NCBI GenBank assembly: GCA_029938605.1 | Contig: JAOZUO010000040.1 | Coordinates: 1-43,124, forward strand | Length of the DNA stretch: 43,124 nucleotides | From: Deltaproteobacteria bacterium | GTDB lineage: Bacteria > Myxococcota_A > Polyangia > HGW-17 > JAJRWW01 | Reading direction: 5' to 3' | Part shown: piece after piece, positions 23,401 to 30,820 of the stretch | How positions within the stretch are numbered: the stretch's first letter is position 1 | How the letters are laid out: each line of letters starts with the position of its first letter | Program-made: the position numbers and the translations under genes | The notes under the pieces: generated by a model | What the model was told of the DNA's origin: nothing | The model's database searches: none | Seen by the model: only the letters and a program-made list of their open reading frames with translations

Positions 23401-26362
23401 CCTGGCCGTGGTGTTCTGGACAACGGATCCCAAGGGCCGCACCGCGCGCACCGACCTGAGGGTGGTGAAGCCCAAGAAACCCCCAAAGCCCAAGAAGGCG
23501 GCCCCCAAGCCACACCCCCGTCGCGCAAAAACGGTGCCTCCGCTCACCGTCACGCTCGACAAGCGGCGGTACCGGCCCGGACAGGTGGCCATCGTCAGCA
23601 TCCGGGCACAAAAACAGCAGGCATCGGCCATGGTCTTCGTGGAGCGGGAGCGGATCTTCAAGGCGATCCCCGTGCGGCTCACCGGCGGCCGCCGCGCCCG
23701 GGTCAGAATCAAGGTCACCGACGCCCACCTCGGGAACGTCATGGTCAGGGTCGTTACCTACCCGATCGGAAAGGCTCGAGTCTTCGGAGATCCGGTGCCC
23801 CCCCTCACCGAGCAGGTGACGCTTCGGGTGGACACCGATGTTTCAGCCCTTAAAGTCGGACTGCGCACCGATCGAAAGACCTATCGTCCCGGCCAGAAGG
23901 TCAAGATCACACTGGATGTGCGGGACTTTCGGAGACGCGGCCGTCAGGCGGAGGTGGTGCTCATGGCGGTTGACGAGGCGGTCCTGAGGCTCACCAATTT
24001 CAAGCTGCCCAACCCCTACTCCCGGCTCTTCCACATTCCCGCTGCTGACGTCAGCGTTGAGGACCTGCGCTATCACCTCATGCCCATCGAGGGGCCTTGG
24101 CATCTCAAGTGGTCCCGCATTGGCAAATATCGGTCGAGGAGCCCGAGGGTCTTCATGAGCCGCGCCAATGTGCGGGGTGCACAGCCCATGGCACGAAGTC
24201 GATTCCGCACGACGCCCCTGTTCAAGCGGGTGCGGACCAACGCCCGGGGTCGATCCACCGTCACCTTCAGGCTCCCGGACAACCTGACGGCCTATCGGGT
24301 GATGGCCGTCGCTTACGACAAAACGCACCGCGCGGGCATCGGGCAGACCGTCATCAAAGTGGACAAGCCCATCACGGCGATCCCCGCGGTGCCTCGCTTC
24401 ATGCGGGTGGGCGACACCGCTTGGGGCGGCGTGGCCATCTATAACAAGACCCGCCGGACCTCGGTGGCCAGGGTCTCGCTCAAGGCGAGCGGGCTCACGG
24501 TAAAAGGCGCCCTGAACCGGCGCGTAACCGTGGCCGGCGGCAGCGTCAAGACCGTCCGCTTTCAGCTCACCGCCCGTCGCCCGGGCACCGCGCACCTCAC
24601 CTTCGGGGTGCGGGTGGGCCGGAAAACAGACGCCGTGATCCGCACCTTCCCCGTGACCACTCCGACGGTGGTCGAGGTGCGGTCCCTCGCGGGAAGCACC
24701 ACACGCAAAGCTACCCAACGGGTGGACACCCTGACCGGCGTCCGCCGCGACATCGGCGGCCTGACGGTCTCCCTATCCCCCTCGGCGCTTACCGGCATGC
24801 AGGAGGGCATGGCACAGCTCATCGAGTACCCCTACGGATGCTTCGAGCAAAAGGCCTCCAAGCTCCTGCCCCTCTTCGCGGCCATCGGACTCGGCAAGCG
24901 ATTTGGCATCGGGCTCCCCCGAAATCCCAAGGCCATGGCCCGCAAATCACTCGCCGAGCTGCTGGGCATGCAGCGCAACGACGGCGGTTTTTCCTACTGG
25001 CCCCAATACCGAAAATCCAACCCGTGGCTCGCCACCTACGCCCTGGTGATCCTGCATCGCGCCCAACAGGTCGGCCTCGCCGTGGCGAAGCCCAACGTCT
25101 CGAGGATCGCGGCCTACCTGGGCCAGCACCTCAAAACGGCCACCGGACCCCGGACGGATGCCGGCCTCAGCGCGACCATCGTGTACGCCCTCTCGCTCCA
25201 CCGCTACCGCGTCACGCAGTGGATTCGCCCCCTGTACGCAAAGCGGGCTCTCCTGGGCGCCGAGGCCAAGGCGTTGCTCCTGGCAGCCGTGGGCCTGCAG
25301 CGGAAGGTGGGGGTGGCGCGCCGCAAGGTGCCCGAAGTGTCCCATAGGCGACCACCATCGCACCCCCGCGTATCCCTGGCCACGATGGCCCAGACCTTGA
25401 CCAAGGGGGTAACGAGCCACCTCACGGTGGACAGCGACTACGCCTTTGTCCGAGCCGCCTCCGCGTCCCCCTTCGGCTCCGCAGATCGCACCACGGCCAT
25501 GGTCCTGCTGGCACTGTTGCGGGCCGCGCCGAGCCACCCCATGGTGGAACGCCTGACGAAGTACCTCGCCGGAGGGCGCAAAGCGCAGGGGCGTAGCGCC
25601 GCCCGGTTTGGCAACACCCAGGAGGCCGCCTGGAGCCTCATGGCGCTGCTGGACTACGCCCGGATCCGCGAGCGGGCAATACCCCGTTTCACCGCCACCG
25701 TGCAACTTGGCGCGAAGCAGCTCCTGTCGGCGCGCTTCGCCGGTCGACAGCTCATCTCGCGCAACCACGTCATCCCCATGACGAAGCTGCTCGGGGCAGT
25801 GGGAAGTCAAAGTCGCGCATTGATCTTCAGCAAGCAGGGCCGCGGAAAACTCTACTACACCGCGCGGCTGCGCTACGCCGCCCGCAAGATGCACCGCATG
25901 GGGGTAGCGCGGGGCTTCATCGTGCGGCGGACCCTCCAGAAAGCCAACCTCATCGGCCGCCACAAGCCCCACGGGAAACTGCTGCGCATGGGAGATGTGG
26001 TCCGCGTGACCCTCACCGTCACCAACAGGCAGACACGCCGATTCGTGGCCATCGACGATCCCCTCCCCGCGGGGTTCGAGGCCGTGGACCCGACCCTGGC
26101 CACCTCGGGATGGCTGCTGCGAAGCGCGGTGCCCGTTCGAAGACACCAATGGCGCAGCAGTCACTACAGCCACCGGGAGCTGAGGGACGACCGGGTCCTC
26201 CACTTTGTCGACAGGCTGAGTCCGGGGACCCACACCTATAGCTACCTCGCCCGGGTCGCCACGTTGGGCCGCTTCACCTGGCCCTCCACCCGGGTGGAGG
26301 AGATGTATTCGCCCGGGATCTACGGGCTGAGCGGGGGAAGGGTCCTCCAGATCCGTCGGTAG
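20435..26362 (+). CDS. Alpha-2-macroglobulin-family protein with thioester
   Basis: 1975 residues. I choose GTG 20435 because AAGGAGG lies 5 nt before it; a TTG at 20381 has no ribosome site. A hydrophobic N-terminal segment indicates export, and the following Cys is not in a good lipobox. Visible parts: Ig-like MG domains at the N-terminus (about 50-160 ends in V-T-W-T-F-K-T-P); MG2-like P-Y-L-A-T-E-R-D-I-Y-R-R-G-Q near 651; bait-region-type domain with R-Y-R-P-G-Q near 1043; the A2M domain with F-R-L-P-D-N-L-T-A-Y-R near 1270; thioester motif Y-P-Y-G-C-F-E-Q, with Cys1469 and Gln1472; a helical thioester domain after it; and a C-terminal receptor-binding-like domain from about 1819. Bacterial A2Ms trap foreign proteases in the periplasm. 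No penicillin-binding protein 1C gene lies beside it, unlike the E. coli yfhM-pbpC pair. Confidence 0.93.
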   Translation: MSWNHRWSIGATTMALAFAFVVGATVRCTATDPAVRKAPNGTRLRSSIVYPGGPLKVVFHSPTGEAGMVTTIDVVFNKPMVKLGRNGREIPIHITPPLAGKQRWVSGDTLKLELDDDLRVATIYQVRLPASITALNGTPLERDVTWTFKTPRPRAESIKLSARLRWHKNLLEKGDHVELWFNHPMKPESVRPFLDVKVDGKAADFKATVDGQDNKRVIVRPLRPLHRGATLEVHLRPGYRGAQGTRTGLHPIGLTKGKRPAPKLTVTCNGRPVKGASFSCWPTSDPDLSGLKLTFSTPVRTDELLKRLRIQPAPSEEARNLYLPNHECSTWQTGETQNCTRQLVTHLHLKPRTRYTVRIAKGLRDIYGADLGAARTFTFRTRDLPPAVRLAPFERGYHNRRENGAEYLLRPREQVKLKAINVPRVTVRTTTLAGPGLIRFLECKFQRSSAKSPRRGGVGKGWIRRCLNDSKLAATVRKQVIHTAGKRNVTVARHLQLRSTTRPPGILAVEATSSSVRDVRGRQIHQTRLINFTSINVHSRLTPYNLIVWATTLEDGKPIPGARVQVYDAKARRLHGGRTDAQGIYQGPGFGNVGDAAKTRRAPRLYVLVRSGKDVAYSVPGSFKPSAWNIAPVVVPRTRDGGAKPWEGFVTYKPYLATERDIYRRGQRVNVYGIVRKHTNSQIRPLAGRTVQLRIRSSTGTELGAWRVKLSAYGGFTSSYDLPSTAPLGSYYLFMDLGAQRIASHRFELRQYRAPRFEVSLKFAQKKIIRGRPQLLKLRGSFFSGGRTAGAFYRWVALRTKGNWGINLPPNYGAGSTDHRSQNGGRHITQKGKASLDPGGRAQLRIATGPKHIWHPVRYVVEAEIRDRTQSTVAKSAELAVYPARYVPAVKQLSSRWSRPYKGWNLHRFRVLAVDRKGNKQTGRKVSVAVYPLVRRYVASRWHDHPNEPDSYSKLGNNINWKKPLLTKTLRSTAGGASFTFAHLGDHPRLAVVFWTTDPKGRTARTDLRVVKPKKPPKPKKAAPKPHPRRAKTVPPLTVTLDKRRYRPGQVAIVSIRAQKQQASAMVFVERERIFKAIPVRLTGGRRARVRIKVTDAHLGNVMVRVVTYPIGKARVFGDPVPPLTEQVTLRVDTDVSALKVGLRTDRKTYRPGQKVKITLDVRDFRRRGRQAEVVLMAVDEAVLRLTNFKLPNPYSRLFHIPAADVSVEDLRYHLMPIEGPWHLKWSRIGKYRSRSPRVFMSRANVRGAQPMARSRFRTTPLFKRVRTNARGRSTVTFRLPDNLTAYRVMAVAYDKTHRAGIGQTVIKVDKPITAIPAVPRFMRVGDTAWGGVAIYNKTRRTSVARVSLKASGLTVKGALNRRVTVAGGSVKTVRFQLTARRPGTAHLTFGVRVGRKTDAVIRTFPVTTPTVVEVRSLAGSTTRKATQRVDTLTGVRRDIGGLTVSLSPSALTGMQEGMAQLIEYPYGCFEQKASKLLPLFAAIGLGKRFGIGLPRNPKAMARKSLAELLGMQRNDGGFSYWPQYRKSNPWLATYALVILHRAQQVGLAVAKPNVSRIAAYLGQHLKTATGPRTDAGLSATIVYALSLHRYRVTQWIRPLYAKRALLGAEAKALLLAAVGLQRKVGVARRKVPEVSHRRPPSHPRVSLATMAQTLTKGVTSHLTVDSDYAFVRAASASPFGSADRTTAMVLLALLRAAPSHPMVERLTKYLAGGRKAQGRSAARFGNTQEAAWSLMALLDYARIRERAIPRFTATVQLGAKQLLSARFAGRQLISRNHVIPMTKLLGAVGSQSRALIFSKQGRGKLYYTARLRYAARKMHRMGVARGFIVRRTLQKANLIGRHKPHGKLLRMGDVVRVTLTVTNRQTRRFVAIDDPLPAGFEAVDPTLATSGWLLRSAVPVRRHQWRSSHYSHRELRDDRVLHFVDRLSPGTHTYSYLARVATLGRFTWPSTRVEEMYSPGIYGLSGGRVLQIRR

Positions 26363-26415
26363 GTCGCACCCCTCGTCCGCTAAATCATCTGGTTCACGCG
26401 GGGAATCTGGTGTGA

Positions 26416-27078
26416 TCAGCCCTCTGGTGAATGCTTGCGGACGTAGATGTCTTCGGCCACGTCTTTGTCGAGGGCGAGCTCCGTCTCCTCGAACTTGATG
26501 CAGTAGGCGGGGTATTTCTGGTGGAGCTCCACGGGCACGCCCGGCACGATTCCGAAGGAGGTGAGCCGGTGGAGGCGCTCGTGGTTCTTGGGCTGAATGT
26601 ACGCCACGGTTCCGCTCTCCCCCGGCCGGAGGTCGGTGAGGTTCACGATGGCCACGTTCACGGTGGTCTGGTTCTCGCGGCAGTCGTCGCCCCGGGGTAT
26701 GGCCTTGCCGCTGGGGCTGTGGGATGGATGGCCCAGCAGCGTGCAGATGGAGCTGACCATCTCCGGCGGGAGGATGTGCTCCATGTCGCAGGCGATGTCG
26801 TGGGCCTTGTCTTCGGGGAGCTTGAGCACAAAGGTGAGCAGGCACTCGGTGAGGCGGTGCCGCCGAACCACCCCTCGGGCCCGCTCCTTTCCCTCGGCGG
26901 TAAAGAGGATCCGCGCCTCCTCCCGCAGGACCAGACCGTCGGCCTCGAGCTGCTCGAGCTCACTGTCGCTGATCTCCTCGGGGCAGTGACGACGCACCGC
27001 CTCTACGGTGTATTCGCCCGCCTCGTCGGTGTTCCAGATGGACTCGAGGATCTCTTCTGCCTTCTGCTTGGGAATCAT
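26416..27078 (-). CDS. DtxR-family iron-dependent regulator with FeoA domain (second copy)
   Basis: 220 residues. A winged-helix N-terminus is followed by a metal-binding and dimer domain with H74 and C97-x-x-E100-H101, which match the DtxR positions Cys102, Glu105 and His106; cysteine here is the feature that distinguishes iron-type DtxR from manganese-type MntR. The segment L-G-H-P-S-H-S-P-S-G-K-A-I-P is also typical of DtxR. The C-terminal 75 residues (from about 140, N-L-T-D-L-R-P-G-E-S-G-T-V) form an SH3-like FeoA domain. The start ATG 27078 has AAGGAG 7 nt upstream, 48 nt after feoB, so it is probably the last gene of the iron operon. The N-terminal helix-turn-helix is less typical than that of the first copy. 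Convergent with the macroglobulin gene. Confidence 0.88.
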   Translation of the reverse strand: MIPKQKAEEILESIWNTDEAGEYTVEAVRRHCPEEISDSELEQLEADGLVLREEARILFTAEGKERARGVVRRHRLTECLLTFVLKLPEDKAHDIACDMEHILPPEMVSSICTLLGHPSHSPSGKAIPRGDDCRENQTTVNVAIVNLTDLRPGESGTVAYIQPKNHERLHRLTSFGIVPGVPVELHQKYPAYCIKFEETELALDKDVAEDIYVRKHSPEG

Positions 27079-27126
27079 CGCATCGCTCCTTGGGCAACCG
27101 CACGGCGAAGGCTATCAGCGCTCTGG

Positions 27127-29271
27127 CTATCCAAAAGTCACACCCAACAGCTTGCAGACGTGATTGACCAGGCCCCCGGCGACAAGAGCGTAGCCAGTGC
27201 TCGACAGCAGGATCACCGCCGAAGCCTTGAGGCCGCGCTCCTTGAACAGCACCACCAGGGAGTTCACGCAGGGCAGCAGCAGGGTCATTACCAACAGGCT
27301 GATCACCAGCTGGAGGTTGGTGTAGCCGCTCCGGAGCCGGTCGAGCTCCGCAGCGCCTGCCTCGCGACGAACGATGGTCTTCATGAAGACCTGCACGGAG
27401 TTGTCGGGCATTCCCAGGAGCCCCCCCATGAGCGGCCGCGCGCCTCTCTCAAGCACCTGCAGACCGCCCAGCCAGTGGATCACGAAGATCACGAAGGCGG
27501 CGATCAGAAACCAGGGGATGGCCTCCTTCATGAAGGCCCAGGTCCGCCGCCAGGAGCTCACCACGATGGACCACGGGCTGGGCACCCGCATGGGAGGCAG
27601 CTCCAGGATCAGCTCGGCCGGACGCCCGGGAATGAGCCGGTTGGCGAGCCAGCCGGCGATGACCACCTGCAAGAAAAGAAAACCAAAGACGAAGGCCGAG
27701 GCGTACAGAGGCATGCGCCCCAGGATCACGAACATCACCGCGATGAGGGGCGCGCAGGGCATGGCCAGGATCAGCAGGAACGACGCAATGAGCTTCTCCT
27801 TGCGGGTATCGAGCATGCGCGTGGTGAGCAGCGCCATGGTGACGCAGGAGCAACCCATGATCAACGGCACGACGCCCTTACCAGTGAGGCCGATTCGGCG
27901 CAGGGCCTGGTGCAAAAGCACCGAAAAACGGGGCAGGTAGCCCGACTCCTCGAGTACGCCGAAAAACAGGTAGAAGCAAAAGAGCACCGGGAGCACGATC
28001 CCGACGGCCAGAAACAGCCCCGTGGTGAGCACGCCGAAGTTGGGGTCCACCAGGGCCCCCCGCACAAAAGCCGAGGGGATGGGTTGCACGGCGTCGGTGA
28101 ACAGGGGAATGAGCACGCCCTCGAAGAGCTTGGAGTTGAGCAGATCCACCAGATAGGTGGCTCCCAAAGCGCCCACGAAGTAGTACATGGCTACCAGCAC
28201 GAGCACGGCGATGGGGATCCCCGTGGAGAGGCTCTGGGACCAGAGCCCGAACCGCTCCATGAACGGTGGGGAGCGGTGACGCACCTGTACGGTTTCGGCG
28301 ACCAGGCGCTCGGCCACGGCGGAGTAACTCTCCGTGAGCACGACGTCCAGGGGACGATTGAACTCGTCGGTGAGCGCGGTGACCAGGGTGTCGATGCGCT
28401 CAACCATGCCGTGACCCCACCGCTCCTTTACGAGCTTGCGCGCCTCGAGGTCTCCCCCCAATAGCAAAATCCCCAGCCCACGGGTGGACACCGGTCCCCC
28501 CTCCAACAGCCGCCCGATCAATTGCAGGGTCTCGGTGATGGCCTGCCCAAATTCCACCGCCACCCGGGGAACCTGCGCCTCCTGGAGCAGCGCGGGAAAC
28601 TCCCCTAGGCCCCTGCGCTCGGAGGCCACCGCGAGCTGAATCGGGATCCCGAGGCGCTCGGCGAGCTCTTCGTCGGCCACCTCGATACCCCGGCTTCGCG
28701 CCATGTCCATCAGGTTGACAACGCCACACATGGGGAGCCCGAACTCCGCCAACTGCAGGGCCAACACCAGCGAGCGCCGAAGGTTCTTGCCGTCAGCCAC
28801 GAAGACCAGCGCGTCCACGTCTCCGTCGAGCAGGATCCGCCGGGTAATCATCCCGTCCTCGCCATCGGCGAACAGAGAGCTGATGCCCGGTGTGTCTACG
28901 ATCCTCGTCGGGGTGGCTCCAGCGCCCAGGATCTTGGTCTGCAGCCGTCCGGTGGGCACGGTAAAAGAGCCACCAGACAAGGTCCGCTCCTCCCGCCCCC
29001 TGGCCGAGCAGACGTGATCAAAGATCACGGACTTGCCCACCGAGACGGTGCCCAACAGAGCCGCGAGCCGGGGCGTGGCCGCACGCAAGGCGTCGGACTG
29101 CGGATGCTTCATGGAGGTCGAGGCGCCCTGGCCGCGGTCGGTATCGGGGAACTTGGCCGCCGCCGCGTCAGGATCGAGCGACGAGGCCGGCGCCTTGGCG
29201 GCCGTCGAACCATCAGGGGCGAGCTCCGGCTCAGTGGACTTGTCGCCGGGTAAGCGAGGCTTATCGCTCAT
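27127..29271 (-). CDS. feoB: Ferrous iron transporter FeoB-like protein
   Basis: 714-residue Fe(II) permease with an N-terminal GTPase. A non-conserved 60-residue Ala/Pro/Asp-rich extension precedes the G domain. G1 reads G74-T-V-S-V-G-K80-S81: the Walker GK(S) is kept, but the usual G-N-P-N start is not. G3 D126-T-P-G129 and G4 N186-L-M-D189 are present. Two Gate-like membrane blocks follow, with G-C-S-C-V-T-M-A near the centre in place of the common G-F-G-C-N-V-P, and a second L-L-P-C-V-N-S-L near the C-terminus; both keep a Cys in the pore motif. The start overlaps the stop of the first DtxR gene as ATGA. An ATG at codon 54 is possible but has no ribosome site. No separate feoA or feoC is nearby; FeoA domains are found on both flanking regulators. 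Confidence 0.92.
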   Translation of the reverse strand: MSDKPRLPGDKSTEPELAPDGSTAAKAPASSLDPDAAAAKFPDTDRGQGASTSMKHPQSDALRAATPRLAALLGTVSVGKSVIFDHVCSARGREERTLSGGSFTVPTGRLQTKILGAGATPTRIVDTPGISSLFADGEDGMITRRILLDGDVDALVFVADGKNLRRSLVLALQLAEFGLPMCGVVNLMDMARSRGIEVADEELAERLGIPIQLAVASERRGLGEFPALLQEAQVPRVAVEFGQAITETLQLIGRLLEGGPVSTRGLGILLLGGDLEARKLVKERWGHGMVERIDTLVTALTDEFNRPLDVVLTESYSAVAERLVAETVQVRHRSPPFMERFGLWSQSLSTGIPIAVLVLVAMYYFVGALGATYLVDLLNSKLFEGVLIPLFTDAVQPIPSAFVRGALVDPNFGVLTTGLFLAVGIVLPVLFCFYLFFGVLEESGYLPRFSVLLHQALRRIGLTGKGVVPLIMGCSCVTMALLTTRMLDTRKEKLIASFLLILAMPCAPLIAVMFVILGRMPLYASAFVFGFLFLQVVIAGWLANRLIPGRPAELILELPPMRVPSPWSIVVSSWRRTWAFMKEAIPWFLIAAFVIFVIHWLGGLQVLERGARPLMGGLLGMPDNSVQVFMKTIVRREAGAAELDRLRSGYTNLQLVISLLVMTLLLPCVNSLVVLFKERGLKASAVILLSSTGYALVAGGLVNHVCKLLGVTFG

Positions 29272-30044
29272 GGCCGAGCGTCATCCCCCTGCTCGGCGCC
29301 CACGCGGACGATCTTCACGAGCTCGGCCTGGTCTCGGCTGACCGACAACTGCGCGGCGCCGATGCGGATCCAGACGGTGGACTCCACCAGATCCACCCGA
29401 TCCACGTACAGAATCACGTCCGGCAGCAACCCCATGTCAAGCAGCCCCTGGCGGACCTCCCCATGGGCCTTGACCTGTACGATGCTGCCCGACTCTCCGG
29501 GGTCCAGATCCGCCACGGAGGCGAAGGCCGGCTGAGGGTCATTCTCCTCGGGGTGCGGCAGGCCACAGGCGAGGTTGCAGGTGGGCAGCTCGGGGTTCAC
29601 CCGGGCACAGCTGTGAAATCGATCTAGGAAGTCCGTCGAACCGTTAGGGCAGCTACGCATGAACTCGAAGAATCGGGTGAGCCTGTCCATGGCCTCGTCC
29701 GAGAGGTGGTGCTCGATGGCACAGGCGTCCCGGTCAGCGTCGACCGTGGCCATGTTCAATATATCCTCGAAAAAACTCGTGAGCAGTCGGTGGCGGGACA
29801 ACACCCGCAGCGCCGCCTTGCTACCCGTCGGCGTGAGGTCGATGTACTCCCGCTGCTCGTATCGAATCAACCCTAGATCCGAGAGCCGGTGAAGAGCCGA
29901 GGTCACCGACCCCGCCTTCACGTCTCGCGCCTTGGCGATGTCCCGCACTCGCGCCACCCGGCGGTCGCGCACCAGCTCAAAAATGGTCTCGAGGTAGTCC
30001 TCCAGCGAGGGGGTCAACTGCGGGGCGGTTTCCTTCGTAGTCAT
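29268..30044 (-). CDS. DtxR/MntR-family metal-dependent regulator with FeoA domain (first copy)
   Basis: 258 residues. The start T-P-S-L-E-D16-Y-L-E19 matches MntR Asp8 and Glu11, H85 matches MntR His77, and C108-A-I-E111-H112 has cysteine where MntR has Glu99 and DtxR has Cys102. It is thus a hybrid of manganese-type and iron-type ligands; the cysteine and the feoB neighbour favour Fe(II). Between about residues 130 and 160 lies a cysteine-bearing insert (S-C-P, H-S-C, P-T-C-N-L-A-C), and residues from about 175 form a FeoA-like SH3 domain (V-A-D-L-D-P-G-E-S-G-S-I). First gene of the operon; its stop overlaps the feoB start, so the amounts of regulator and transporter should be linked. TTGACA on the minus strand at 30086-30091 could be a -35, but no good -10 follows. 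Confidence 0.9.
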   Translation of the reverse strand: MTTKETAPQLTPSLEDYLETIFELVRDRRVARVRDIAKARDVKAGSVTSALHRLSDLGLIRYEQREYIDLTPTGSKAALRVLSRHRLLTSFFEDILNMATVDADRDACAIEHHLSDEAMDRLTRFFEFMRSCPNGSTDFLDRFHSCARVNPELPTCNLACGLPHPEENDPQPAFASVADLDPGESGSIVQVKAHGEVRQGLLDMGLLPDVILYVDRVDLVESTVWIRIGAAQLSVSRDQAELVKIVRVGAEQGDDARP

Positions 30045-30173
30045 AGCATTCCGATGACCTACACGGTTTCACCAGCGCGCCCGCATGTCAACCGATCTGT
30101 ACAACAATCCAATGGAACCCGTGGGTCGGGGTAGACACGGAAAGGAACAAACGAGGAGAGATTTACTCTACAC

Positions 30174-30200
30174 AGCGACGACACCAAACCGGTCGTCGCT
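30174..30200 (-). terminator. Probable terminator of the RRM gene
   Basis: AGCGACGAC and GTCGTCGCT form a perfect 9-bp stem around a 9-nt loop, 41-67 bp past the stop codon of the RRM gene. On the minus strand it is followed by a T-rich but interrupted stretch, so it is a plausible, not ideal, intrinsic terminator. Confidence 0.55.
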
Positions 30201-30240
30201 ACAGGAAGGTCAAATCAGGAAAGAAGTGGAAGCTTGCTGG

Positions 30241-30534
30241 CTACCAGCGACCGCCGCCGCCGCCACGATCGCCGCCGCCGCCACGATCGTTGTTGCGCGG
30301 GCGAGCTTCGTTCACCTTGAGGTTACGGCCACCCACCATGGCGTTGTCGAGAGCGCCCATGGCGTCGCGGGCCGCCTGGTCATCGCTCATCTCCACGAAA
30401 CCAAAGCCGCGGGGACGACCGGTGTCGCGGTCCGTGATGATGTTCACGGAGTCCACGGTGCCGTGCTTCTCGAACAGCTCGCGCAGCTCAGTCTCGTTCA
30501 TGCTGAAGGGCATATTGCCGACGTACATCTTCAT
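30241..30534 (-). CDS. RRM-type RNA-binding protein with glycine-rich tail
   Basis: 97 residues. A single RNA-recognition motif fills residues 1-80: RNP2 is M-Y-V-G-N-M (3-8) and RNP1 is R-G-F-G-F-V-E-M (about 42-49), with the aromatic residues that stack on RNA kept (Tyr4, Phe44, Phe46). The tail is Asn/Arg/Gly-rich and ends in two runs of glycine, encoded by GC-rich triplet repeats. Such small RRM proteins are cold-induced RNA chaperones in cyanobacteria and proteobacteria. It stands alone, with a long 286-bp gap upstream in which a structured leader would be expected. The nearest Shine-Dalgarno (GGAG) is 11 nt from the ATG, rather distant. Confidence 0.93.
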   Translation of the reverse strand: MKMYVGNMPFSMNETELRELFEKHGTVDSVNIITDRDTGRPRGFGFVEMSDDQAARDAMGALDNAMVGGRNLKVNEARPRNNDRGGGGDRGGGGGRW

Positions 30535-30820
30535 TTTCGATCTATCTCCAACCCGAGAAGAAATTTGAGAACCTGAACTGTGACTCGGGTATCAACAGGC
30601 CGGTTCGTGAGATTCCGTCCACAGGCGGTGTATAGCCCTCCGCCTATGTTGTTTTGTATTCTGGGAAAAAAAGGACAGGGCTGCTCAGCCCCTCTGGGCT
30701 GCCTCCGCACTGGCCGAAGGCTTTTTACCTCGATTCCGCAAACGCCAATCAACTTAGCTTACCCCGCTAATTACACCACAATGCGACCGGCTGCAAGCAA
30801 CAATTGTATCAGTCGTTGCA
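30535..30820. other. Intergenic region with leader of the RRM gene
   Basis: 286 bp between two minus-strand genes. It is clearly more AT-rich than the coding DNA. It contains the terminator-like structure at 30666-30701 and, closer to the RRM gene, no convincing -35/-10 pair. No coding frame of quality is seen. The ~130 bp next to the RRM start could be a long 5' leader, as found in cold-shock genes; that is inference. Confidence 0.4.
30666..30701 (-). terminator. Terminator-like hairpin with competing stem
   Basis: On the minus strand the order is CAGCCC (30701-30696), GGGCTG (30691-30686), CAGCCC (30683-30678), then TGTCC and a run of seven T (30672-30666). The middle arm can pair with either flank. 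The second pairing, next to the T-run, forms an intrinsic terminator for the large lipoprotein gene at 30821; the first pairing would prevent it. Confidence 0.55.

Noticed and set aside
24947-28464. Two long frames opposite the macroglobulin and iron genes (632 and 677 codons)
   Set aside because: Both cross real genes and intergenic gaps and encode low-complexity Gly/His/Arg/Val sequence without domains. Antisense shadows.
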